Of a DNA stretch of 64,000 nucleotides, positions 16,557 to 25,186 are shown piece by piece (positions within the stretch are counted from its first letter, which is position 1; each line of letters begins with the position of its first letter). Both the position numbers and the translations under genes were made by a program. Below the pieces are notes generated by a model. That model ran no database searches. It saw nothing but the letters and a program-made list of their open reading frames with translations, and was not told the DNA's origin. Origin of the DNA: Solirubrobacter sp963736505 (lineage in GTDB: Bacteria; Actinomycetota; Thermoleophilia; Solirubrobacterales; Solirubrobacteraceae); NCBI GenBank assembly GCA_963736505.1, contig CAVTOZ010000001.1, positions 62,001 through 126,000 on the forward strand, given 5' to 3'.

Positions 16557-19500
16557 TCAACCTCTCCCGAGTTCGTAGTGGCGTTGGATGTCGCCGACGG
16601 TGAGGGCGGTGCTGTACACCGCGACCTCGTCGGCGCGCCCTTGCGTGTAGGCATTGGTGACGGAGCGCCCGTTGCGCATGACGTGCCAGGCGCCGGCGCT
16701 CGGCGCAGGGGTTCCGGGGGACGTCAGCCGCAGCGGCAGCCGCTTGGCGTCGACGTAGAGCCTGACGTCGTCGCCGGCCTTCGTGACGGCGAAGTAGTGC
16801 CAGCCGTCCTGGAACGACGCGGCCGGGAGGTCGGTCGTGAACGTCGCGCCGGCGATTCTCGTGCGCATCGTCCGCCCGGTGCCGCCGGCATCGTAGGCGA
16901 GGATCCAGCCGTCCCCGGTCGTGTTGTCGCGCATCAGGGCGGTGCCGCCGCGCCAGTCGAACCAGCCCTCGAGCGTGCCGGCGTCGGTGAGCGGGATGGT
17001 GGTGGCGGACATCTCACCTGCGAGACCGTCGAATCCCGCCGCCGTGTCCGGGTCGCCGCTCAGCGCCCCGGGCTGTGCCAGGGTCACGCCCCGCGCCGAG
17101 TACGTTCCTGCGTTCGCGCCTGTCTCGCCCGCCGCGACGGTGCCCGTGGCGTCTCCGAGGCGCCAGTAGCCGAGCACGCCGGGGGTCGTCAGGACCGCTG
17201 ATCGGTATGCGCTGCCATTCGGCGGCGCCACGGTCACGGTGCGCTCGGGGCCGACGGCCGTGCCGGTCTCGTTGGTGGCGACGAGCCGGTACCTGTAGCT
17301 GGCGCCGCTCACGAGGCCGGCGATGCGCGCCGTCACGAGCTGCGCGGAGTGGTTGAGCTCCTCGAGTGACGCGTCGGGCGTCCGCTGGTCGAGTACGTCG
17401 GTGCCGTACTCGAAGTGGTAGGTGGTCTTCTGGTTGTGGCCATTGACCGTCCCGCTCAGCGTCACGGCGCCATCGTCGCCCGTCCAGGCGAGCCCCGCGC
17501 CGACCTCGGCCGCCTGCCACGCGCCGACGGTCACCTCGGCGACGAAGACGTCGGAGGCGCCGGCGTCGTCGGTGGCCGTCACGCGCGGGAAGTAGGTCCC
17601 GGGATCGCGGAACGTGTGCGTCACGCGCTCACCGGCTTCGCTGGTTGCGTCCCCGAAGTCCCATCGGTACGACGTCACGCGGCCGTCCTCGTCGCTGCTC
17701 GCGCTCGCGTCGAGCACCACCGTCAGCGGGCCGGGACCCTCCGTCGGGGTGAGCGTCGCGCTCGCGACCGGGGCCAGGTTGCCGCCCGTCGCCAGGATCG
17801 TGGCGATCGACGTCTGGTAGCTCAGATAGTGCGGGTAGGCACCGCGCATCCAGATCACCGCGAGGTCGCCGGAGAACGGGATCAGCCCGCGAGGCGAGAC
17901 CGGCCGCACGTTGTTCTCATCCGACGCGGCCGTGATCGCCGTCGAGGACCACGTCGCGCCGCCGTCGGGTGTGCGCCACCTCTCGATCTCGAAGACGCCG
18001 TTGACATCGCGCGACAGGTAGACCGTGTCCGGGGACTCGTGGTCGAGCGTGATCCCGCCGCTGTAGTAGGGCTGAGTCGGCTCCTCCTGGATCGACCCGC
18101 CGGCGGCGACCATCTCGTGCACATCCCACGTCGTCCCGGTCCAGCGCGCGTAGAAGTAGCGGTGATCGTCGACGGTCGGGAACCCGGCGAAGACGAGGAC
18201 GGGGCGGCCGTCGGAGTCGAACGCGACATCGTGGATCCACGTCTTGAACGGCGGGTCGTAGACCATGTCGCCGGCGGTGGGCGGCACCTGATCGCCGAGC
18301 GCGCCGATCCGCTGTCCCCCCGCCGTGTAGAGCCCGGCATCGGGTCCCGCGCGGTACTCCGCATAGTGGATGTTCACATCCTCAAGCTCGGCGGGATGAG
18401 CGTCCGTGTACGCGAACGCGATCTTGTCGACGCCGTTGGACGCGACCTTCATATACGGACGCTGCCCGTCGAGGTAGACGACGTTCGCGGCCGGCTTCCA
18501 AGTGTCCTGGCCGTCGGCCTGCACGGAGAACGTCGGGTTCCAGTTCCCGCCGCGCCAGAACAGATACGTGGCGGCCTCGGCGTCGAGGTGAACCGGGTTC
18601 GGGTACGAGTAGCCGTGCTCGCCGGCGGTGGTCGTGCCGACGCGCTCCAGCGGACCCCACGCCGTGACGTCCTCGGGGGCCAGTGATGTCCGGTACCACA
18701 GCTCAGGACCGCCGTGCAAGGACCAGTACACGCGCACGCGGCGGTTCGGCAGGATCTGGATCGCGGGGTTGTTGTGGTCGTCCTTCGCCTCGTGTCCCAC
18801 CCGCGCGGTGGTGCGCACGAGCGAGTCATGGTCGTAGGCCGCGATCTCGATGTCGCCGTTCCCGGCGGTCCAGCCTACGTACGTGCGCCGGTGCACGCCG
18901 TCGAAGCGGACCGCGCGCGGGTCTCCGAACCACGACCACGCGCCGTCACCGAGCGTCGCCTGCTCGGGCACGACCGTCCAGCTCGCATGCGCCGGCTCGC
19001 TCGCGTTGCCGGCCGCGTCCACCGCAAGCACGGTGAACGCGTGCTCGTCCTCCGCGAGCGCCGCATACTCGACCGGGCTCTGGCACACGGCCGGCTCGGC
19101 ATCGTCAACCGAGCAGAGAAAGCTCACCCCCGCCTCGTCGTCATGAAACGCGAAGCGCGCGCTCTTGGCCGTGGTCACCTGCGCCGGTCGCTCGTCGATC
19201 AGCGCCGCCGGGGGCGGTGAGAGGTCGACCGTCCAATCCACCGCCGTGACGGGACCCCGGTTGCCCGCGGCGTCGACGGCCCGCACCTCGAACCGATGCG
19301 GTCCCTCGGCGAGCTCGGCGGAGTCATACGGGCTCGTGCATGCCTGCTCGGCACCGGCGTCCAGGCGGCACGCGAATGTCACGCCAGGCTCCGGGTGAGA
19401 GAACACGATCCGCACGACCGTGCGATTCGTCGCCGCGTCCGGGCGCTCGACCAATGTGGGAGCGAGCGGTGCCACGCTGTCGACCACCAATCGCCGGCTC

Positions 19501-19907
19501 GCGACGCGGCAGTTGTCGTACTCGCGCTCCTCGCGCACGTCGCGCCGAACGTCGGCGCAGGCGATCAGCAGGTAGGAGGCGTCCCGCACGGATGCAGGGA
19601 CGGTCAGAGCGACCGCGCCGCGCGACTTCTTGCCGCCCGCCAAAGCGGGAACCGGGCGCGCGCCCAGCGTGACCTTCGCCCCCCATTTGACGAGTCTGTA
19701 GCCGGTCCACGAGGCGCCGGCGCTCTTCCGGCCCTCGTTGGCGGTCGTATCGCTCACCGTCACCGTCTTACCGGCGGCGACCGCGGCAGGCGCCGCGTCG
19801 ACCGCGCGCACGACGAGATCGGGCTTCGCCGCCTGCGCCGTGGGCGTCCACGCCGCGGTCGCCAGCGCGGCGACGGCACCAATACGTCGCAGATTTGCCG
19901 ATCGCAT
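16557..19907 (-). CDS. Large secreted BNR-repeat protein with CARDB, Ig-like, PKD, Fn3-like and LamG-like domains
   Basis: 1116 aa with a Sec signal peptide (residues 1-26, cleavage near TAQA-AKPD). In order: a CARDB-like domain (27-145); two Ig-like units sharing the VDAAGN motif (~148-235 and ~236-313), each with TFACRLD/SFLCSVD cysteines; a BNR_4-type beta-propeller (~320-715, starting GDGAWSWFGDPRAV with DDHNNPAIQILPNRRVRVYW); a PKD domain (~722-805, YRWDFGDATSEAGERVTHTF); an Fn3-like unit (~815-905, YHFEYGTDVLDQRTPD); and a C-terminal concanavalin-like LamG domain (~915-1110, GYWRLGDATGT, WHYFAVTKAGDDVRLYVD). BNR_4 propellers occur in polysaccharide lyases and glycan-binding proteins, so extracellular polysaccharide binding or cleavage is likely. 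Confidence 0.85.
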   Translation of the reverse strand: MRSANLRRIGAVAALATAAWTPTAQAAKPDLVVRAVDAAPAAVAAGKTVTVSDTTANEGRKSAGASWTGYRLVKWGAKVTLGARPVPALAGGKKSRGAVALTVPASVRDASYLLIACADVRRDVREEREYDNCRVASRRLVVDSVAPLAPTLVERPDAATNRTVVRIVFSHPEPGVTFACRLDAGAEQACTSPYDSAELAEGPHRFEVRAVDAAGNRGPVTAVDWTVDLSPPPAALIDERPAQVTTAKSARFAFHDDEAGVSFLCSVDDAEPAVCQSPVEYAALAEDEHAFTVLAVDAAGNASEPAHASWTVVPEQATLGDGAWSWFGDPRAVRFDGVHRRTYVGWTAGNGDIEIAAYDHDSLVRTTARVGHEAKDDHNNPAIQILPNRRVRVYWSLHGGPELWYRTSLAPEDVTAWGPLERVGTTTAGEHGYSYPNPVHLDAEAATYLFWRGGNWNPTFSVQADGQDTWKPAANVVYLDGQRPYMKVASNGVDKIAFAYTDAHPAELEDVNIHYAEYRAGPDAGLYTAGGQRIGALGDQVPPTAGDMVYDPPFKTWIHDVAFDSDGRPVLVFAGFPTVDDHRYFYARWTGTTWDVHEMVAAGGSIQEEPTQPYYSGGITLDHESPDTVYLSRDVNGVFEIERWRTPDGGATWSSTAITAASDENNVRPVSPRGLIPFSGDLAVIWMRGAYPHYLSYQTSIATILATGGNLAPVASATLTPTEGPGPLTVVLDASASSDEDGRVTSYRWDFGDATSEAGERVTHTFRDPGTYFPRVTATDDAGASDVFVAEVTVGAWQAAEVGAGLAWTGDDGAVTLSGTVNGHNQKTTYHFEYGTDVLDQRTPDASLEELNHSAQLVTARIAGLVSGASYRYRLVATNETGTAVGPERTVTVAPPNGSAYRSAVLTTPGVLGYWRLGDATGTVAAGETGANAGTYSARGVTLAQPGALSGDPDTAAGFDGLAGEMSATTIPLTDAGTLEGWFDWRGGTALMRDNTTGDGWILAYDAGGTGRTMRTRIAGATFTTDLPAASFQDGWHYFAVTKAGDDVRLYVDAKRLPLRLTSPGTPAPSAGAWHVMRNGRSVTNAYTQGRADEVAVYSTALTVGDIQRHYELGRG

Positions 19908-20339
19908 CGTGGGCCTCCCAGACGCCGAGAACGCTTTTCGGCCACCATCAGCGATCTGTCAGCGATCCACAAGCGAAGAAACTCCGTGTGCCAATCCGGA
20001 GTTACCACAATGGTCGCGATGCTTGCTGCGGTCTTCTACGCAGGACTGTGCGCGAACCGTCGCCCGATCAACTTGGCACCAATCCGGCAAATCGCTGCTC
20101 CAGCGCACGGACTTTCGATCCGACGAACGTGCGCGGCGCAACCGTGGCGCCCAAGGCAGCGACCAGAATCGGCCGCCATCGCAATCCGCGACGTGGAGCA
20201 CTCGCCCGAAGCGGCGCGCATTGTCTGCGACGCGCCGACTTTCTGGGGCAAGGGAGGCCCCCCAGCTACTCGACCACCGCCTGGCCGCGTACAGCGAGGA
20301 GCAGCGGCTGGTCCCTCTGGGCGAACACCTAGGTGTTGC
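19908..20339. other. Intergenic region upstream of the secreted BNR protein
   Basis: About 430 bp of noticeably lower GC than the flanking genes. It should carry the promoter of the minus-strand gene starting at 19907. No convincing gene is visible; open frames here change frame frequently and match nothing I recognise. Confidence 0.4.
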
Positions 20340-20666
20340 CGTAAGAAGACTATGCCAACGGGTTCTTCGTCGAACTCGGGTGTGGACCTGGAAGGCGAGA
20401 CGCAGGTCGAGGGACCTTGGGTGGACAGGACCGTCGGGCTCAACGACGTCCGTGCCAACATCACCATGCGGACTCCGGACGGCCACGGCCGTGTAGAGCT
20501 GACGAAGTTCCACACGCCGCTGGCGGCCAGAGCCGAGCCGGAATTCGCGCCGGCGAACGCGCCGGGCCTACGCCGCATCATGTTCGCTGTCGAGGACGTC
20601 TACCGGCTCTGCTTCGTGTGTGGCCCCGCGCGCATCATCATCGGACTGGCCGAGCAGCTCAGCTGA
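20340..20666 (+). pseudogene. Decayed VOC/glyoxalase-family gene
   Basis: One frame reads DYANGFFVELG. A shifted frame continues VDLEGETQVEGPWVDRTVGL with NDVRANITMRTPDGHGRVEL and TKFHTP, then GLRRIMFAVEDV. It joins directly to YRLCFVCGPARIIIGLAEQLS and the stop at 20664. These are the beginning and end of a vicinal-oxygen-chelate (glyoxalase/bleomycin-resistance) protein. About 25 residues are missing between VEDV and YRLC, and the first part is out of frame. Metal-ligand residues cannot be completed, so the gene is dead. Confidence 0.75.
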
Positions 20667-21177
20667 GACCTCCATGGGGAACGTAACGGGCAGCTCGGGC
20701 GCGCCTACCACGGACGACCAACGAAGACGCCACTCCGGCCCGACGCATAACACCCGGGGCATAGGCGCGACGTCGCCTGTGCGAACTCGCCCTTGGTCGG
20801 AGCTCAAGCACCGTCGCTGTCGCAATGAGGAGCAATAGGAGCGGTGAGGCGGCCAGGTCCGAGCCCCTCTGTGCGACAGCCTCGCCTGAAAGCGGCAGCG
20901 TGACCGTTCCACCCGCGGGTGGCCTCGTGGGCGTTTGGGGGTCGGCGGCTGAATGCCCGCGGCACGGCGCCGTGCACCCGACGACGGGCGTACGTGCCGT
21001 CCCGACCCGGCGCGCGACACCGCAGACCAGTGCCAAGGCGCCCGGCACGCGGGTCTCAGTTCAGTCGTCGACCCGGGTCCCACGAGGACAGGACCCGCGG
21101 CCGAGCGAACCGTCGCTCGGCCGTGCATCGATGCAGCAGTCCCCGGGGAGACGGCCGCCCGAATCGGCGCCCGATCC
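20667..21177. other. Gene-free stretch containing repeat copy B
   Basis: About 510 bp with no supported gene. The only recognisable content is the dispersed repeat at 20909-21107. The remainder, 20667-20908, shows nothing I recognise. Confidence 0.4.
20909..21107 (+). repeat. Dispersed ~198-bp repeat, copy B
   Basis: This copy matches the reverse complement of 8110-8307 end to end. It starts with the same palindrome CCACCCGCGGGTGG (20909-20922) and ends with the same GGGTCC/GGACCC hairpin. Differences cluster in the middle third (around 20957-21008) while both ends are nearly identical, a pattern expected if the ends are functional. Confidence 0.9.
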
Positions 21178-21569
21178 CTAGCGCGCGACCTCGAGCGTCG
21201 TCCCTCGGGCGCCGGCTCGGGCAGATGCGCCACCGTCGCGCCGTACGCCAGCACCAGCGGACAGGCGACATCCTTCTCGGGCGCCGGATCGACGCCGGTT
21301 TGAACACTCACCGTCACGACCGATCCGTCCCTGCGCACGCTGACGCCGGCCAGCGCACCGCAGCCGCCGTAGGTGTAATTCACGACGATCGTTCGACGAT
21401 CCGGCTGGAGCACCGCGCTGCCGGGCAGACCCGTGCTCTCCTGCCGGTCGGTCAAGTGCGGGTCCGGCACTTGCAGCCGCTGGGAAGCCGCGACGGTGTC
21501 GCGTGTCCAGCCGGCCGGAGAGAGCACGATGTGCTCGTGGCCGCGTCGCTCGGCCTGCCTGACCGTCAT
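21178..21569 (-). pseudogene. Probable remnant of a small secreted beta-rich protein
   Basis: From the ATG at 21569 the frame gives a protein-like segment: GSAVLQPDRRTIVVNYTYGG, CGALAGVSVRRDGSVVTVSV and then CPLVLAYGATVAHLP. This resembles C-terminal parts of small exported actinobacterial proteins. After LPEPAPEG the frame degenerates. A neighbouring frame supplies GTTLEVAR and a stop at 21178, suggesting a frameshift. No signal peptide is present, so the N-terminus is also missing. Function unknown. Confidence 0.4.
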
Positions 21570-21587
21570 TACGCTTATGCTGGTCAG

Positions 21588-22187
21588 GTGGACGAGCACG
21601 ACAAGCGACGGGTGGGCGAGCAGGTCGAGCCCGGCGGGCGGCCGAAGGCGCCCGGGCGGCTCGAGCTGCTGCAGCGCTTCATCAACTCCTACAACCACGA
21701 CCTCCCGGCCGACTGGGATCGCATCGGCACGCGGGAGAAGGGCCAGGCGTGGCTGCGCGAGAAGAAGCTCGTGGCGCCCGACGACCGGATCTCCGACGCC
21801 GACGCGGCCCGCCTGCGCGAGCTGCGCGAGGCGATCCGCGCGCTCGCGGTCGCGAACCAGGGCGGGGAGCCGGCGGCCGCGGCGATCGACGTCATCCGCA
21901 TCGCCGCGAAAGGGGCACGGCTCGAAGTCGCCGTCGACGACGGGGGGCGAACCTCGCTCGAGCCCGCGGGTAGCGGCGCCGACGCCGCCGTGGCGACGCT
22001 GCTCGGCATCCTCCACGAGGCGCGGCTGAGCGGTCACTGGTCGCGCCTGAAGGGCTGCCGCCAGTGCGGCTACGCGTTCTTCGACCGCTCGAAGAACCGC
22101 TCGGCGGCGTGGTGCTCGATGTCGATCTGCGGCAACCGGACGAAGAACCGCGCGCACTACCGGCGTGGCCGGGCCTCGGCGGCATGA
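21588..22187 (+). CDS. CGNR zinc-finger transcriptional regulator (ABATE domain)
   Basis: A 199-aa protein with an N-terminal ABATE-type stress-response helical domain (LELLQRFINSYNHDLPADWD, then LRELREAIRALAVAN). The C-terminal CGNR zinc finger (~155-195) has Cys pairs in GCRQCGYAF and WCSMSICGNR, the last giving the family name, followed by basic residues for DNA contact. GTG at 21588 is the likely start; GTG at 21612 is possible. A TACGCTTATGCT stretch just upstream could be a -10 element, so the mRNA may be nearly leaderless. It overlaps the LivM permease gene by ATGA, so regulator and permease are co-translated. Confidence 0.85.
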   Translation: MDEHDKRRVGEQVEPGGRPKAPGRLELLQRFINSYNHDLPADWDRIGTREKGQAWLREKKLVAPDDRISDADAARLRELREAIRALAVANQGGEPAAAAIDVIRIAAKGARLEVAVDDGGRTSLEPAGSGADAAVATLLGILHEARLSGHWSRLKGCRQCGYAFFDRSKNRSAAWCSMSICGNRTKNRAHYRRGRASAA

Positions 22188-23236
22188 GGCGCCCCGTCGC
22201 GGCGATCGGACTCGCCGCCGTCCTGCCGCTCTTCCTCGCCGCGGGCGGGACCGTGCTGCAGAACATGGTCCTCGCGGCGGCCTACGTGATCATGGCGCTG
22301 GGCCTGAACATCGTCGTCGGCTTCGCCGGGCTGCTTGACCTCGGGTACGTCGCGTTCTTCGCGATCGGCGCGCACGTCGCCGCGCACTTCGGATCCGAGT
22401 TCTGGGTCCACGCCGCGGGCGGCTCCGGCTTCTCGCTGCTGGCCGGCGCGCCGGCCGCCGGCCTGCCCGGCATCCACCTCAACTTCCTGCTCGTGCTCGT
22501 GCTCGCGATCGTCGCGACGACGGCCGCCGGCATGCTGATCGGGCTGCCGACGCTGCGCCTGCGCGGCGACTACGTCGGCATCGTCACGCTGGCGTTCGGC
22601 GAGATCATCGGGCAGGTCGTGGTCAACGGCCGCGAGATCCATCTGTTCGGCGGATCGCTCACCGGCGGGCCGACCGGCATGTCCGGCCTCGACCGGATCG
22701 ACCTGCCGCTCGCCGGCCGCTTCGGCGTGCTCGACCTGCGCCCGTGGTACTGGTTCGCGCTCGGGCTCGTCGTCCTCGTGCTGATCGTCAACTTCCGGCT
22801 GCGCGACTCGCGCGTCGGCCGCGCGTGGATCGCCCTGCGCGACGACGAGGCCGCGGCGGCCTGCGCGGGCGTTCCGATCGTCCGCACGAAGCTGCTGGCG
22901 TACGGCGTGGGCGCCGCGATGGGCGGCGTGTCCGGCGCGTTCCTCGCGTCCTACTTCAGCTTCGTCGATCCCGAGCAGTTCACGTTCTCGTTCTCGATCT
23001 TCATCCTCGCCATGGTCGTGCTCGGCGGGCTGGGCTCGATCTGGGGCGTCGTCGCCGGCGCCATCGCCCTGTCGGCGTTCAACAACTACCTGCTGCCCGA
23101 CGTCCTCTACGACATCCCCGGCAAGCTCGGGCTGGACTTCAACCTGTCGGAGATCGCGTCCGGCATCTACGGCCTGCTGCTGGTGAGCGTCATGCTCCTC
23201 CGGCCGGAGGGGCTGCTTCCCGCCCGCCGGGCGTGA
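22184..23236 (+). CDS. Branched-chain amino-acid ABC transporter permease (LivM-like)
   Basis: 350 aa with about nine to ten membrane segments. Signatures of LivM are ALGLNIVVGFAGLLDLGYVAF in the first half and the EAA-like loop (GRAWIALRDDEAAAACAGVP) in the second. FVDPEQFTFSFSIFILAMVV and GGLGSIWGVV are also typical. Normally LivM is encoded with LivH and ATPases LivG/LivF, and none of these are adjacent, so it must work with subunits encoded elsewhere or be a remnant of a split operon. Start at ATG 22184, overlapping the CGNR regulator. Its 3' end overlaps the convergent PPOX gene by 47 bp. Confidence 0.88.
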   Translation: MRRPVAAIGLAAVLPLFLAAGGTVLQNMVLAAAYVIMALGLNIVVGFAGLLDLGYVAFFAIGAHVAAHFGSEFWVHAAGGSGFSLLAGAPAAGLPGIHLNFLLVLVLAIVATTAAGMLIGLPTLRLRGDYVGIVTLAFGEIIGQVVVNGREIHLFGGSLTGGPTGMSGLDRIDLPLAGRFGVLDLRPWYWFALGLVVLVLIVNFRLRDSRVGRAWIALRDDEAAAACAGVPIVRTKLLAYGVGAAMGGVSGAFLASYFSFVDPEQFTFSFSIFILAMVVLGGLGSIWGVVAGAIALSAFNNYLLPDVLYDIPGKLGLDFNLSEIASGIYGLLLVSVMLLRPEGLLPARRA

Positions 23237-23609
23237 CCGTGCGCGCGCTGCGCCGCGCCTCGAGCCCCCAGCTGACGATCCGCTCGGGATGGATCCGGAT
23301 CAGCGGCGTCGGCAGCGCGATCGCCTCGCCGCGCCCGCGGATCTCGACCCCGCGCGGGTGCCACGGGTCCGTGCTCGCCAGATCGTCGATCACGATCGCG
23401 GCGCGCCCGGTGCGCGCGACGTCGCGGAACTTCTTCGACCGCTCGAGCTCACTGCCCCCGATGTCGATCGTGTCGCGCACCGCGTTGTAGATCCACGCGA
23501 CGGGGACCACGTGCGGCGTGCCGTCCGCGCCGGTCGTGGCGATCCGGCCGAGCTGCCGCCCACCGGCCAGGTACCGGAGCTCGGCCTCCCGGAAGACGCT
23601 CGGCGCCAC
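23190..23609 (-). CDS. PPOX-class (pyridoxamine 5'-phosphate oxidase fold) F420-dependent oxidoreductase
   Basis: A 139-aa split-barrel protein: LRYLAGGRQLGRIATTGADG, then PHVVPVAWIYNAVRDTIDIG, KKFRDVARTGRAAIVIDDL and RGVEIRGRGEAI. This order is typical of F420-binding PPOX members in actinobacteria. The core ends around RIHPERIVSWGLE; the last ~25 residues are Pro/Ala-rich and overlap the end of the LivM gene on the other strand. Likely a cytoplasmic dimer reducing an unknown substrate with F420H2. Confidence 0.82.
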   Translation of the reverse strand: MAPSVFREAELRYLAGGRQLGRIATTGADGTPHVVPVAWIYNAVRDTIDIGGSELERSKKFRDVARTGRAAIVIDDLASTDPWHPRGVEIRGRGEAIALPTPLIRIHPERIVSWGLEARRSARTVTPGGREAAPPAGGA

Positions 23610-23710
23610 GCCGTCGAGCGTACGGCTTCAGGGTGGTCTCCCGATTGTCAGCGCACATGAGAGCGCCGTAGCGTCGCTCCGTCCTCCCCTCATCCCCCAC
23701 AAGGAGTCCG

Positions 23711-23918
23711 ATGCGCCGCATCACGTTCCTCGTCGCCGCGGTCGCGACCGCCGCGGCGCTCGCCGCCACCATCTCATCCAGCTGGGCCGACGGCTACGGC
23801 CACGGCTCGATGAAGCCGAGCTCGAGCACTCATGTCTCGCGCGTGGCTCTGGTACCCGAACCCGGACGGGCTCTTCAAGAGCACCAACGCGCTCGTCGCG
23901 CCGTTCAACGGCGGCTAG
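23711..23918 (+). pseudogene. Tiny exported protein, probably a frameshifted or deleted remnant
   Basis: A clear Sec signal peptide starts at 23711 (MRRITFLVAAVATAAALAAT, cleavage near SWA-DGYG) with a good AAGGAG ribosome site. Around 23830 the frame changes: the signal-peptide frame runs into low-complexity sequence, whereas the alternative frame reads SRAWLWYPNPDGLFKSTNAL then VAPFNGG and a stop at 23916. The two pieces look like the start and end of one secreted protein with an internal deletion or a frameshift. Function unknown. Confidence 0.5.
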
Positions 23919-25177
23919 TCGCCCCCTCCGCCATGGTGGCCGCCGTCAGGCCCGTGATGCCTGTCGGCGGCCCCCGCGATCATGTAGACCGTGTCGCCCT
24001 CGGCCGCCGAGGCGAGGAGGTCGGGGCGGCGGTCGCGATTGACGTCGCCCGCGCCGACGGCGTCGAAGCCCAGGTTCTCGCCCGCGGTCGTCGACGTGAT
24101 CGTGCGCAGCTTCGCGCCGCTCGCGCCTGAGTAGATCTCGATCTTGCCCGCGTCGAGCGCGCCCTCGTCGCTCTGGTAGGAGCCGACGGCGAGGTCGGGA
24201 CGGCCGTCGCCGTCGACGTCGCCCGCGCCGCGGCCCGGGCCGAGGCCGGCCCCGGGCTCCGCGCCGAACCACGAATGCAGCAGCGTGCCGTCGCGGCCGG
24301 AGTACACGCCGGCGAAGCCGCTGGCCGGGCCGTGGTCGTTCGCGGCGTAGTCACCCCCGTAGATGTCCGGCACGCGGTCGCGGTTGACGTCGCCGACGCC
24401 CGCGAGGAAGAACGTGCCGAACTGCCGCGCGGCGGGCGAGGGCGGGAGCGGGTAAAGCAGCCTGCCGGTGGCGCCGGAGAAGACGTAGCCGGCCCCGCCG
24501 CCGCCCACGATCTCGTCGGGGACGCCGTCGCGGTTGACGTCGTCCGTGGTGCCGGTGCCGTAGCCGAACGCGTGCGTGGCGTCCGGCGGCGGGATCCGGT
24601 ACAGCGGCAGGTACGTGCGCCCGGAGAAGACGTAGGCCATGCCCCCGCCCGCGTGTCCCGGCGCCCCGATCAGCAGGTCGGGACGGCCGTCGCGATCGAC
24701 GTCGCCGGCGCTGGAGACGGCGGAGCCGAACGCGTCCGGCGTCGCCTCCCCGGTGAACGTGTGCAGCAGCGATCCGTCGCGGCCGGAGTACAGGTAGGCG
24801 CGGCCCGGACCGTCGGCGAGCTGGCGCGGGGCGCCGCTGAGGATGTCGTGGTAGCCGTCGCGGTTGACGTCGCCGGCGTCGGCGATCGCGAAGCCGTTGG
24901 CGTCGCCCGGCTGTCCGTCGAAGGAGCGGATCACCGCGCCGGTCGCGCCGGAGAGGAGCCAGGTCGTGCCCTGGTTGAAGCCGGGCTCGCCGATGATCGC
25001 GTCCGCGGCGCCGTCGTGGTCGACGTCGGCCAGCGGGGACACGGCCCAGCCGAAGTTGTCGCCCGGGCTCCCCGTGTGCTGCCAGATGACGCGTACGGGC
25101 TCCTTGAACCCCGCGCTCGCGGTGGCCGGAGCCGCGAGCGCCAGCGCGGCCGCGAGGGCCGTGGCGTGCTTGAGCAT
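23915..25177 (-). CDS. Secreted FG-GAP/VCBS repeat protein
   Basis: 420 aa with a signal peptide (residues 1-22, cleavage after ATASA). The mature part is about seven FG-GAP/integrin-alpha-like blades, each carrying a calcium-loop motif: DVDHDGAADAIIGEP, DVNRDGYHDILSGAP, DVDRDGRPDLLIGAP, DVNRDGVPDEIVGG, DVNRDRVPDIYGGD, DVDGDGRPDLAVGS and DVNRDRRPDLLASA. This predicts a complete seven-bladed Ca-binding propeller on the outside of the cell, ending in a His/Gly-rich tail. Partner or ligand unknown. It is convergent with the gene at 23711 (4-bp overlap). Confidence 0.87.
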   Translation of the reverse strand: MLKHATALAAALALAAPATASAGFKEPVRVIWQHTGSPGDNFGWAVSPLADVDHDGAADAIIGEPGFNQGTTWLLSGATGAVIRSFDGQPGDANGFAIADAGDVNRDGYHDILSGAPRQLADGPGRAYLYSGRDGSLLHTFTGEATPDAFGSAVSSAGDVDRDGRPDLLIGAPGHAGGGMAYVFSGRTYLPLYRIPPPDATHAFGYGTGTTDDVNRDGVPDEIVGGGGAGYVFSGATGRLLYPLPPSPAARQFGTFFLAGVGDVNRDRVPDIYGGDYAANDHGPASGFAGVYSGRDGTLLHSWFGAEPGAGLGPGRGAGDVDGDGRPDLAVGSYQSDEGALDAGKIEIYSGASGAKLRTITSTTAGENLGFDAVGAGDVNRDRRPDLLASAAEGDTVYMIAGAADRHHGPDGGHHGGGGD

Positions 25178-25186
25178 GCCGCGGTT

